A DNA stretch of 25,542 bases, taken from NCBI GenBank assembly GCA_947169505.1, contig CAMVPZ010000002.1:1-25542 (forward strand). The letters run 5' to 3'. Below the pieces are notes generated by a model. It ran no database searches and was not told where the DNA came from. It saw only the letters and a list, made by a program, of their open reading frames with translations. The first letter of the stretch is position 1, and each line of letters begins with the position of its first letter. Position numbers and translations under genes: made by a program. The DNA is from an uncultured Pseudomonadota bacterium. GTDB taxonomy: Bacteria > Pseudomonadota > Alphaproteobacteria > Rs-D84. This document shows positions 7,275 through 14,113 of the stretch, piece by piece.

Positions 7275-7517
7275 ATGACACATGAAGATGTATGGCGTGC
7301 AATAGAAAAATTTGCAATGGAACATCATATGTCGTGTTCTGGACTTGCAAAATGCAGTGGTTTAGATCCAACAACATTCAACAAAAGCAAGCGTTGGTCC
7401 AAAGAAGGTCAACCAAGATGGCCTTCGACAAACAGTATTTCAAAAATTTTGGCTTCCACAGGTGCTTCGTTGGAAGATTTTACAAAATTCATACCTTCCA
7501 AAGATAATACTTTGTAA
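7275..7517 (+). CDS. Orphan HTH protein resembling the N-terminus of S24-type repressors
   Basis: 80 aa with a CAGGAG Shine-Dalgarno sequence 8 nt before the ATG. The helix-turn-helix spans about residues 17-65, with SGLAKCSGLDPTTFNKSKR followed by RWPSTNSISKILASTGASL. This pattern is familiar from the DNA-binding part of alphaproteobacterial LexA/CI-like (S24 family) regulators. In those proteins a self-cleaving peptidase domain follows, but here the protein stops after the HTH. It may be a complete mini-regulator or a remnant. Targets are unknown; it lies about 1.1 kb before the phage-type cluster and could control it, but no shared operator was identified. Confidence 0.75.
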   Translation: MTHEDVWRAIEKFAMEHHMSCSGLAKCSGLDPTTFNKSKRWSKEGQPRWPSTNSISKILASTGASLEDFTKFIPSKDNTL

Positions 7518-7535
7518 TCAAACGTTAATAAACAG

Positions 7536-7564
7536 TTGCATATGGTATTTTTGTTCGCTAGCAT
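7536..7564 (+). promoter_or_regulatory. Promoter of the winged-helix/birA pair, predicted leaderless
   Basis: TTGCAT (7536-7541), a 17-nt spacer, then TAGCAT (7559-7564). The ATG at 7571 follows after 6 nt and there is no Shine-Dalgarno sequence. Confidence 0.55.
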
Positions 7565-7570
7565 AAAGAT

Positions 7571-7990
7571 ATGGATGAAACTGTTAAAATTTATACGGCT
7601 GATGAGTGTTGGAAGCATATTTTTACCGATTTGGGTATGGTTGTTGTTGATGCTCCAAATGTCGCAGATGTAAATTTTGATGATATCGAAATACCAAACC
7701 CAATTTCGGTAGATGAATTAAAACATATTGTTTTTTCGCATCTGGATAACCAAGATATTATAACTGATGTTTTCGGTCGGTATGTTGTTTTACCAAATTT
7801 ACAACAAAAAATTATAATTTGTCTTTATAAAAATCCTGATATATCAATGAACGAATTAAAAACTAATTTGGGATTTTTGCCTGATATGACAACTCATGCT
7901 GTGGAAAATGCAATTTATCAATTGCGCAAAAATTACGGTCATGATTTTATATTGAACAGCAAAGGAAAATACAAACTTGGACACATATAA
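7571..7990 (+). CDS. Winged-helix (OmpR-C-like) protein overlapping birA
   Basis: 139 aa. The N-terminal ~65 residues are acidic and of no recognised family. The C-terminal ~70 residues look like a winged-helix DNA-binding domain of the OmpR/PhoB C-terminal type: a first helix around LQQKIIICLYKN, a second around SMNELKTNLG, a recognition helix with HAVENAIYQLRKNYG, and a wing ending in KGKYKLG. There is no receiver domain. It overlaps birA by 14 nt and should be co-transcribed with it from a leaderless promoter. A regulatory role, possibly connected with biotin, is inferred from fold and position only. Confidence 0.7.
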   Translation: MDETVKIYTADECWKHIFTDLGMVVVDAPNVADVNFDDIEIPNPISVDELKHIVFSHLDNQDIITDVFGRYVVLPNLQQKIIICLYKNPDISMNELKTNLGFLPDMTTHAVENAIYQLRKNYGHDFILNSKGKYKLGHI

Positions 7991-8642
7991 ATTATTATCT
8001 TTTGATAAAATATCCAGTACCCAAGATTATGCACACGATTTAATCGCTGATGGAAAAGCGGCTAATAAAACAATCATCAAAGCATTGGCACAAAGCGCAG
8101 GGCGGGGCAGATATCGCAGAACGTGGGTTTCTCATCATGGTAATTTGTATACCAGTTTTATTTATAAAGTTCCAGAACGTGATCCAAAATTATCTTATGC
8201 TGTGGCTGTGGCTGTAGCTGAAACACTGGAAAATTTTGGATTAAAACCACAAATAAAATGGCCAAATGATGTTTTAATTGATGGTAAAAAAATAAGTGGT
8301 ATTTTAATCGAATATTCTCAAAACTTTGTTATTATTGGTATTGGTATAAATGTACAAACATGTCCAACTGTTAAAGAATATAAAACAACAAAAATGAACA
8401 AATATATAAATGTCGATATAAATGATGTGTTAAGTGTATTGATGAAAAAAATGGAAAAATGGCGCAATAAAAATTTTATTGTTGTTCGTGAACGTTGGAA
8501 TGATTTTGCAATCGCATTAAACAAAACTATACAATATCATGGCAAACCCGCAGAATTAATAGGCCTTAACGAAGATGGCGCTTTGATTTTGCGTTATGAT
8601 ACACGATATGTTTTAACATATGGCGATGAAATCAGTATTTAA
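7977..8642 (+). CDS. birA: Biotin--[acetyl-CoA-carboxylase] ligase (BirA without HTH)
   Basis: 221 aa. It activates biotin as biotinyl-5'-AMP and attaches it to the carrier protein of acetyl-CoA carboxylase. Visible motifs: STQDYAHDL near the N-terminus, AQSAGRGRYRRTW (~39-51, the glycine-rich adenylate-binding loop), KWPNDVLIDGKKISGILIE (~94-112) and IGIGINV. A C-terminal SH3-like cap follows. The N-terminal HTH of the E. coli type is absent, as is common in alphaproteobacteria. The start is a TTG at 7977 with AAAGGA about 9 nt upstream; no in-frame ATG precedes the conserved region. Confidence 0.93.
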   Translation: MDTYKLLSFDKISSTQDYAHDLIADGKAANKTIIKALAQSAGRGRYRRTWVSHHGNLYTSFIYKVPERDPKLSYAVAVAVAETLENFGLKPQIKWPNDVLIDGKKISGILIEYSQNFVIIGIGINVQTCPTVKEYKTTKMNKYINVDINDVLSVLMKKMEKWRNKNFIVVRERWNDFAIALNKTIQYHGKPAELIGLNEDGALILRYDTRYVLTYGDEISI

Positions 8643-8646
8643 ACTC

Positions 8647-8675
8647 TTGACTTTTATGTCAATTTGTGATATTAT
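8647..8675 (+). promoter_or_regulatory. Promoter at the head of the phage-type cluster
   Basis: TTGACT (8647-8652), a 17-nt spacer, then TATTAT (8670-8675). It lies directly after birA and is followed by two terminator hairpins before the first gene of the cluster. Confidence 0.65.
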
Positions 8676-8700
8676 ATGAACCATCAAGAATGAAATTCTG

Positions 8701-8724
8701 TCCGCAATATTTGCGGATTTTTTT
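8701..8724 (+). terminator. First terminator in the cluster leader
   Basis: TCCGCAA (8701-8707), loop TAT, TTGCGGA (8711-8717), then seven T. A small AGAAT/ATTCT hairpin lies just before it. It is about 20 nt downstream of the predicted transcription start. Confidence 0.8.
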
Positions 8725-8738
8725 ATTCTGTGTTTTTA

Positions 8739-8768
8739 TCCTGCACAATTTCGTGCGGGATTTTTTTT
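8739..8768 (+). terminator. Second terminator in the cluster leader
   Basis: TCCTGCAC (8739-8746) pairs with GTGCGGGA (8753-8760) with one G-U pair, followed by eight T. It ends 17 nt before the hydrolase ATG, so it is well placed for attenuation or antitermination. Confidence 0.8.
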
Positions 8769-8785
8769 AACCAAACAGGTAAGCC

Positions 8786-9196
8786 ATGCAATTAGTTTTA
8801 ATAAAAAATCCAGATGATACACAAAGTGTAGCATATAAATTAGCCAGAATTGTTTATGCAGAAACTTTTGGCACGTCTTTGCCGATTGTAGAAGCAATGG
8901 CATCTTTGATTTATAATATTCATATCAAATATGAAAAATCTTTTTCATCGATTGCGAAAGATAAAAATATATTTGAAGTATTGGATGATAAATCTGAACG
9001 ACATCAATACATGAACGTTAATGCAAATGATAGAAAATTTCAAATGTGTTTACGTATAATAAAAACTATGATGCATGGTAATTTGCCAGACAGTGTTTTT
9101 GGTGCTACGAAATTTCATCACGGGGATGTTATTCCGCAATGGGCCATATCACGTGGCTATATCACAGAATGTGAAAATATATTGTTTTATTTATAA
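8786..9196 (+). CDS. SleB-like cell wall hydrolase (phage/GTA lysis or entry enzyme)
   Basis: 136 aa, similar in pattern to the Hydrolase_2/SleB family. Residues 21-27 (IVYAETF) hold the expected catalytic Glu, a helix with ASLIYNIHIK follows, and the C-terminal part has GATKFHHGD and PQWA, then a final FY, as in the family. There is no signal peptide, so it would need the holin-like neighbour, or packaging in the particle, to reach peptidoglycan. The Shine-Dalgarno sequence is an AGG in AACCAAACAGG. First gene of the cluster; probably host lysis, less likely tail-borne wall entry. Confidence 0.75.
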   Translation: MQLVLIKNPDDTQSVAYKLARIVYAETFGTSLPIVEAMASLIYNIHIKYEKSFSSIAKDKNIFEVLDDKSERHQYMNVNANDRKFQMCLRIIKTMMHGNLPDSVFGATKFHHGDVIPQWAISRGYITECENILFYL

Positions 9197-9216
9197 AATC
9201 AAAAAGAGAATCAATA

Positions 9217-9441
9217 ATGAACAAAATAATCAAAGGCGGATATTTAAAAGACCGCAAAACATATGTAGTGTCCAGTGTTGGAATAATATCTGCTGTTGGC
9301 GCTTATTTAATCGGCGATGAAGATGTTTTTACTATGTTGCAAACAATATTTACATTGTCGGGTATTTATTTTCTTAAACAAGAAACTTCAACCAAAGGAA
9401 CAAATGATGGAAAAAATTCCAGAAAAATTTCTAGACGATAA
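9217..9441 (+). CDS. Small holin-like membrane protein
   Basis: 74 aa with a charged start, two hydrophobic stretches (~17-35 and ~41-56, separated by GDEDVF), and a hydrophilic tail rich in Lys, Ser and Arg. Size, topology and position directly after the wall hydrolase fit a holin, but no family signature is recognised. The Shine-Dalgarno sequence is AAAGAGAA upstream. Its 3' end overlaps the scaffold gene, whose Shine-Dalgarno sequence lies within this coding region, suggesting translational coupling. Confidence 0.6.
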   Translation: MNKIIKGGYLKDRKTYVVSSVGIISAVGAYLIGDEDVFTMLQTIFTLSGIYFLKQETSTKGTNDGKNSRKISRR

Positions 9442-10063
9442 TGGCGAATTAAATACGTCTGCATTATTAAAATCATATTGCGAATTAGAAAAAAAGATGG
9501 GAAACATGGTGTCTGTACCGAATGATGACAGTGATGAAAACACAAAACAAAAATTTAATCGTGCAATTGGTGTGCCAGATAACATAGATGAATACCCAAC
9601 AAATTCTTTGTTTGATGACGAATCGGTTCGTAAAAAATTTCATGAAATAGGTTTAACTTCAAAACAAGTTGAAGAAATTTATACAATCGCAGAAGAATTT
9701 TTACAACCAACTTTGAAAAATTTATTTGAATTACAAAATCAAACAAATGCGATTAATGAATTAAAAAATTTTTTTGGTGGAAATGAAAAAATGAATGATG
9801 TATTGCGTGAAATAAATGCATTCGGTGAAAAGTTTTTACCCGTCGATGCGTTTGATGAATTATGTTCTACACCCCAGGGAATTCAAGGCATATACAGAAT
9901 GATGCAATCAATGGAACCAAATGTTTTAATGAATAAAAATGAAACAGAAAATTTAACAGATGAAACACTGCGAAACATGATGCGTGATCCAAAATATTGG
10001 CGTGATCAAGATCCAGAATATGTTCGTAAAATTGAAAATGGATTTAAAAAATTATATTCATAG
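9404..10063 (+). CDS. Capsid scaffold protein
   Basis: 219 aa from the ATG at 9404 (a second ATG is at 9407). This start is preferred to 9317 because AACCAAAGG (9390-9398) lies just upstream. The protein is acidic, highly helical and without cysteine-rich or membrane parts. The segment AIGVPDNIDEYPTN is typical of podovirus-type scaffolds, which often have a GVP-x-x-x-x-x-Y block. In the family the scaffold guides capsid assembly around the portal and then leaves the head. The C-terminal end is basic (KIENGFKKLYS), as expected for a capsid-binding tail. It overlaps the holin-like gene by 38 nt. Confidence 0.75.
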   Translation: MMEKIPEKFLDDNGELNTSALLKSYCELEKKMGNMVSVPNDDSDENTKQKFNRAIGVPDNIDEYPTNSLFDDESVRKKFHEIGLTSKQVEEIYTIAEEFLQPTLKNLFELQNQTNAINELKNFFGGNEKMNDVLREINAFGEKFLPVDAFDELCSTPQGIQGIYRMMQSMEPNVLMNKNETENLTDETLRNMMRDPKYWRDQDPEYVRKIENGFKKLYS

Positions 10064-10075
10064 TTTATTTTATTC

Positions 10076-10132
10076 TTTACTAATTATTTTATTTCGTATA
10101 GAATGTAATCAAGAACAAAAAAATTTTGTTCT
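10076..10132 (+). promoter_or_regulatory. Promoter and 5' UTR hairpin of the H1-like gene
   Basis: TTTACT (10076-10081), a 17-nt spacer, TAGAAT (10099-10104). A perfect inverted repeat then follows: AGAACAAAA (10112-10120), loop AAA, TTTTGTTCT (10124-10132). With no T-run after it, it is more likely a stabilising or regulatory hairpin, or an operator, than a terminator. Confidence 0.5.
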
Positions 10133-10158
10133 ATCCAAAAACTTAAAAGGAGAGAAGT

Positions 10159-10482
10159 ATGTTCTTTGGTTCTAAGAAAAAATGTGGTTGCACAAAAACA
10201 GCTGCTAAACCAGCTGCTAAAAAAGCACCAGTTAAAAAAGTAGCTGCTAAAAAACCTGCAGCAAAAAAACCAGTTGCAAAAAAAGCACCTGCAAAAAAAG
10301 TAGCAGTTAAAAAAGTTGCTGTTAAAAAACCAGTTGCAAAAAAAGCACCTGCAAAAAAAGTAGCAGTTAAAAAAGTTGCTGCTAAAAAACCAGTTGCAAA
10401 AAAAGCACCTGCAAAAAAAGTTGCTGCTAAAAAACCAGTTGCAAAAAAAGCACCTGCTAAAAAACCAGCAAAAAGAAAATAA
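10159..10482 (+). CDS. Histone H1-like Lys/Ala/Pro-repeat DNA-binding protein
   Basis: 107 aa. After a short N-terminus (MFFGSKKKCGCTK, with a Cys-x-Cys) the protein consists of KKPVAKKAPAKKVA-type repeats to the end and contains almost only Lys, Ala, Pro and Val. This composition matches the C-terminal tail of histone H1 and bacterial H1-like proteins, which bind and condense DNA without sequence specificity. A strong AAGGAGAG Shine-Dalgarno sequence, its own promoter and its own terminator suggest high and separate expression. It is placed between scaffold and capsid. A role in compacting packaged DNA is inferred from position; a general nucleoid protein is the alternative. Confidence 0.85.
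   Translation: MFFGSKKKCGCTKTAAKPAAKKAPVKKVAAKKPAAKKPVAKKAPAKKVAVKKVAVKKPVAKKAPAKKVAVKKVAAKKPVAKKAPAKKVAAKKPVAKKAPAKKPAKRK
10261..10445 (+). repeat. 60-bp in-frame tandem repeat in the H1-like gene
   Basis: The block 10268-10320 is repeated exactly at 10328-10380, with a 60-bp period (20 codons). A partial third copy begins at 10388 and a shorter derivative runs to about 10445. Near-identity at DNA level points to recent unit duplication. Confidence 0.85.
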
Positions 10483-10511
10483 TAAATAATCGCATGTATA
10501 TGTGTTATTTG

Positions 10512-10542
10512 TCCCCAAAGCCTTTGACTTTGGGGATTTTTT
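10512..10542 (+). terminator. Terminator after the H1-like gene
   Basis: TCCCCAAAG (10512-10520), 7-nt loop, CTTTGGGGA (10528-10536), then six T. It separates the H1-like gene from the capsid gene. Confidence 0.9.
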
Positions 10543-10555
10543 ATGATGAATTTTT

Positions 10556-10581
10556 CAGTTAGATGATACAAAGTCTAACTG
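10556..10581. repeat. Perfect inverted repeat before the capsid gene
   Basis: CAGTTAGA (10556-10563), 10-nt spacer, TCTAACTG (10574-10581). No T-run follows. It is a possible operator or RNA hairpin in the 158 nt between the H1 terminator and the capsid ATG. A direct repeat TTAATCAAA at 10658-10666 and 10676-10684 lies closer to the gene. Confidence 0.6.
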
Positions 10582-10700
10582 AATTGTTTATTGGATAATC
10601 CATTTTTTGGACCCTTTTTTGTGCTTTTGTTTATGTGGCGCATTTTATGCATAACCATTAATCAAAAAATTTTCTTTAATCAAACAAAAAGGATTTTCTT

Positions 10701-11528
10701 ATGTCTATGTCTGTAGATCAAGTGTTTATAAAACAATTTGAAGCAGATGTTCATTTGGCTTATCAGCAAATGGGCACAAAATTGCGTTCCACGATTCGCA
10801 GCAAATCTGGTGTTGTGGGCGCTTCTACAACTTTTCAAAAAGTTGGCAAAGGTATCGCAAGCACAAAATCTCGTCATGGTATTGTGCCAGTGATGAATTT
10901 GAATCACACACCTGTGGAATGTACATTACAAGATTATTATGCAGGTGATTGGGTTGATGCATTGGATGAATTGAAAACTAATGTTGATGAACGTCGTGTT
11001 GTTGCTTCGGCTGGTGCATATGCTTTGGGGCGCAAAACAGATGAATTAATTATTGGTGCTATGAATAATGCGACACAGTATGTTGGGGATTATTCAACAG
11101 GTTTGACAAAGGCATTGATTATGTCTGCATTGGAAATTTTGAATACTAATGATGTTCCAGATGATGGTCGCAGATTCGCAGTTGTTGGTGTTCACCAATG
11201 GAATGAATTATTAAAAATATCTGAATTTGTTTCGGCTGATTATGTTGGCAATGCAACACCGTTGGTTGATGGTTGTGAATCCAGAAGATGGTTAGGTGTT
11301 AATTGGATTTTGTGCAATTCTTTACCATTAGCAAGTGGCGATGATCGTGATTGCTTTATGTATCATGCGTCAAGCATTGGTCACGCTTGTGGTCAAGAAG
11401 TAAAAACAGATATCACATGGCATGGTGAACGTGCAGCGCACTTTATCAGCAACAGCATGTCCCAAGGTGCGGTTTTGATTGATGCAGAAGGTATCGTGCG
11501 TATCAAATGTGATGACGATGCAGCTTAA
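10701..11528 (+). CDS. Major capsid protein
   Basis: 275 aa, resembling major capsid proteins of podovirus-type phages and prophages of alphaproteobacteria. The N-terminal ~50 residues are helical with a basic KLRSTIRSKSGVVG segment. Then come the signatures VPVMNLNHTPVECTLQDYYAGDWVD and a helix with YALGRKTDELIIGAMNNA; the C-terminal part has FISNSMSQGAVLIDAEGIVRI. An HK97-like fold is expected from the family. It is shorter than T7 gp10 (about 345 aa). The Shine-Dalgarno sequence is AAAAGGA. It is next to the scaffold (apart from the H1 gene) and before the tail genes, as in podovirus head modules. Confidence 0.82.
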   Translation: MSMSVDQVFIKQFEADVHLAYQQMGTKLRSTIRSKSGVVGASTTFQKVGKGIASTKSRHGIVPVMNLNHTPVECTLQDYYAGDWVDALDELKTNVDERRVVASAGAYALGRKTDELIIGAMNNATQYVGDYSTGLTKALIMSALEILNTNDVPDDGRRFAVVGVHQWNELLKISEFVSADYVGNATPLVDGCESRRWLGVNWILCNSLPLASGDDRDCFMYHASSIGHACGQEVKTDITWHGERAAHFISNSMSQGAVLIDAEGIVRIKCDDDAA

Positions 11529-11551
11529 CATATAACCAAAAGGAATATATT

Positions 11552-11782
11552 ATGGCTTTTCAAAACAAAAATTTATCTGTAATTGCTTATGCAAACGGAT
11601 TCACTTTGTGGCATTATAAAGAAAGTGCGACATTGGCAACAATCACAGCATCTGGATATTTTTCAAGTGTTAAAACATTGATGAATACTGGTGATATCAT
11701 TTTGATTAACGGATCAAATGGTGCAACAATCAAAGCGATAACCATAAGTGAAGGTGTTGTCACTGTTGGTGCGTTGTCATAA
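11552..11782 (+). CDS. Conserved small capsid-adjacent phage protein (possible decoration protein)
   Basis: 76 aa, beta-rich, with the recognisable N-terminal block NLSVIAYANGFTLWHY. This block recurs in small proteins encoded directly after the capsid gene in podovirus-type prophages. The C-terminal half alternates strands and Gly/Asn turns (DIILINGSNGATIKAI). It has no signal peptide or membrane segment. The Shine-Dalgarno leader is AACCAAAAGG. It is followed by a terminator, so the capsid and this gene form one unit. A capsid decoration or stabilising role is inferred from position and strand-rich character. Confidence 0.7.
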   Translation: MAFQNKNLSVIAYANGFTLWHYKESATLATITASGYFSSVKTLMNTGDIILINGSNGATIKAITISEGVVTVGALS

Positions 11783-11804
11783 AATAGTTTAAAATTTATT
11801 TATA

Positions 11805-11833
11805 ACGGGTCGTTGTATGCGGCCCGTTTTTTT
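11805..11833 (+). terminator. Terminator after the capsid unit
   Basis: ACGGGTCG (11805-11812), 7-nt loop, CGGCCCGT (11820-11827) with one G-U pair, then seven T. It ends 19 nt before the tail tubular A start, so it probably sets capsid above tail expression. Confidence 0.85.
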
Positions 11834-11851
11834 AACCAATAGGTATAAGAT

Positions 11852-12370
11852 ATGTTTACAAAAATAGATTTATGTTCAATGGCTTTGTTGAAATTAGGCG
11901 AAAAACCAATTCAATCTTTCCAAGAAAATTCTGCATCTGCACAACTGGCGCAAACTTTGTTCACACCAACAGTGGAAAGTTTGTTGTCGGTGTTTCCATG
12001 GAAATTTGCAACACAATCTTTTACATTGACCAGAAATACAGATGGGGATTTCATAGTTCCAACAGAAGTATTGCGCATTTTAAAATGTGAAGGCCAAATA
12101 AATGGGAATAAAATAATTACGTCTGGGGATACATTGGAAATTTTGGCAATTGTAAAGACTGAACCAGAAGATTTTCCAAGTTATTTTGCATCATTACTTG
12201 CTACAAAACTAGCGGTAGAATTTTGTATTCCTTTGATTGGTGATACAAATGTTTTTCGTATGATGACTGCTTTGTATGAATCAGAATACCAATCTGCAAG
12301 ATTCATAGATAGCACATTATCAAAACAATCAAAAATAAATGATTTTTCTTTGATTAATTCCAGATTTTAA
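11852..12370 (+). CDS. Tail tubular protein A-like (T7 gp11 type)
   Basis: 172 aa. The N-terminal segment IDLCSMALLKLGEKPIQSF and the later VESLLSVFPWKFAT are typical of gatekeeper/tail tubular A proteins (ALxxLGxxPI...WxFA). In podoviruses this protein forms a ring between portal and nozzle. It is close to the usual length (T7 gp11 is 196 aa). It sits 15 nt before the tail tubular B gene, the normal order. The leader is AACCAATAGG. The C-terminal end is Ser/Asn-rich with no further domain. Confidence 0.82.
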   Translation: MFTKIDLCSMALLKLGEKPIQSFQENSASAQLAQTLFTPTVESLLSVFPWKFATQSFTLTRNTDGDFIVPTEVLRILKCEGQINGNKIITSGDTLEILAIVKTEPEDFPSYFASLLATKLAVEFCIPLIGDTNVFRMMTALYESEYQSARFIDSTLSKQSKINDFSLINSRF

Positions 12371-12385
12371 CCAAAGGATTTTATT

Positions 12386-14092
12386 ATGGGAAATTTTATC
12401 AAAACACAAAATTCTTTTTCAAACGGTGAAGTTTCGCCAGAATTTTATGCTACAAATACTGTTTCCGGTGTTTCACAATTGGAAAACATGGATGTTTTGC
12501 AATCTGGGGCATTAAAACGCAGACCCGGTTTGAAAAAAATAAAAAACGTTGTTGTTGGTTCTATATTGGTTCCTTTTGAAATAAGCGAATCAGAAAAATA
12601 TTTGTTGGTGATTTATGACAGTTCCATAGATATTTTTCAAAACGATACTAAAATATCTACTATGGCTGCGCCATGGCGTAATGCAGATTTAAGTAAACTG
12701 CAATATGTACAAAGATTCAATGAATTATTTTTTGTGCATCCAAATTACAGACCAAGAATTTTAACAAAAACATCTTCTGGTTTTAATATCGCAAATTTTA
12801 ATTTTTACATGAACCCAGATATCAGTATAAATATACCGTTTATGCGATTTGAAGACACAAAAAATATTTCTATTACTATGTCAAACAGTAATATTGATAA
12901 CAATTGTGCAGTGTTCACAACAAACGCAGATTTATGGGATAATACATGGATTGGTGTAAGATTATTAGTTAACGATAAACAATGGGTGGTAGAATCTGTC
13001 CAAGATGCACGTGTCGCAACCGTTTACACAAATGGTAATTTTACAATTCCCGGAACCCCGATATCAGATTGGTATGAAGCGGCTTTTGGAGAAAGACGTG
13101 GTTGGCCAATGACGATTTCTTTTCATCAAAATAGATTAGTTTTTGGAGGAACTCTTTCTGCACCAAATAATGTTTGGATGTCCAAAGTTGGTGAATATAA
13201 TAATTTTGATGTTGGAACAGGATTGGAAGATGAAGCGATTTTTACCGCTTTGTTATCTGCGAAACATCATCAAATTTGTGCATTGGTCAGTAGTTATGCT
13301 TTACAGATTTTAACATCTGATGGAGAATGGGCTATATTAAATTCACCATTAACCCCGTCCAATGTCGATGTTAAACAGCACACATCAATTGGATGTAAAA
13401 CAACAAAGTTTTTGCCACCTCAACAAATGGATGGCAGTACCGTGTTCGTTTCTGGTAAAGATATTCGTGAATTAAATCTTGATGTGTTAAATGAAAAATA
13501 TAATGCTGTTGATTTATGTGGATATTCAAAACATTTAATGAACAATCCGGTAAGTGTTGCATATAATTCAAATACTCATCAATTATTCGTTGTAATGGAA
13601 GATGGTTATATCGCAGTATTAAACAGGTATGCAAATACCGAAATATCTGCTTGGACCAGATACACCACAGACGGCGATTTTAAATACGTATGTGTTATGA
13701 ATGATGAAACGTATGTTGTGGTAAAACGTGGAAACACAAATTATCTTGAAAAATTTGATGTATCCGTTTTGGATGATTCTGGGGAATATGATTTTTCATA
13801 CAGAATATCGGCTTTCCCGATGATAGTCAAAGGACACGCACCTAAAAAAATCAGGTTAAGAAAAATATCTTTGCGTGTAAAAGATACCAAGACATTATTC
13901 GTAAATGATTATCGTATGGAAATACCAAATAATGTATATGATGAAACCAGTAATGGTTTTTCTGGTGATTTATCAATGAATTTATTGGGGACGCAAATTG
14001 ATACTATGCAGCCTTTGTGGTCGGTATCCAGCAACGAACAATTACCAGCAACAATATTATCTGTGACAACAGAAGGGAATTATTTAATATAA
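12386..14092 (+). CDS. Tail tubular protein B-like (nozzle) protein
   Basis: 568 aa. The N-terminus carries the characteristic NSFSNGEVSPEFYA and a segment with SGALKRRPGLKKI, as in podovirus tail nozzle proteins. The middle contains HQNRLVFGGTLSAPNNVWMS and a beta-propeller-like region around LQILTSDGEWAILNS. It is shorter than T7 gp12 (794 aa) but within the range of small podovirus-type relatives. In the family it forms the hexameric nozzle through which DNA leaves. The Shine-Dalgarno leader is AACCAAAGG. No tail fibre or spike gene follows, so how a particle would bind cells is unclear. Confidence 0.82.
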   Translation: MGNFIKTQNSFSNGEVSPEFYATNTVSGVSQLENMDVLQSGALKRRPGLKKIKNVVVGSILVPFEISESEKYLLVIYDSSIDIFQNDTKISTMAAPWRNADLSKLQYVQRFNELFFVHPNYRPRILTKTSSGFNIANFNFYMNPDISINIPFMRFEDTKNISITMSNSNIDNNCAVFTTNADLWDNTWIGVRLLVNDKQWVVESVQDARVATVYTNGNFTIPGTPISDWYEAAFGERRGWPMTISFHQNRLVFGGTLSAPNNVWMSKVGEYNNFDVGTGLEDEAIFTALLSAKHHQICALVSSYALQILTSDGEWAILNSPLTPSNVDVKQHTSIGCKTTKFLPPQQMDGSTVFVSGKDIRELNLDVLNEKYNAVDLCGYSKHLMNNPVSVAYNSNTHQLFVVMEDGYIAVLNRYANTEISAWTRYTTDGDFKYVCVMNDETYVVVKRGNTNYLEKFDVSVLDDSGEYDFSYRISAFPMIVKGHAPKKIRLRKISLRVKDTKTLFVNDYRMEIPNNVYDETSNGFSGDLSMNLLGTQIDTMQPLWSVSSNEQLPATILSVTTEGNYLI

Positions 14093-14113
14093 ATTATCCA
14101 AAGGAGAAATATT

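Noticed and set aside
10112..10132. Intrinsic terminator before the H1-like gene
   Set aside because: The stem is A/T-only and lacks a T-run after it; it is better described as a 5' UTR hairpin or operator.
10143..10571. Long open frames on the minus strand opposite the H1-like gene, giving Cys/Phe- or Ala/Gly/Phe-rich proteins
   Set aside because: They are antisense shadows of the Lys/Ala repeats; the plus strand has promoter, Shine-Dalgarno sequence and terminator.
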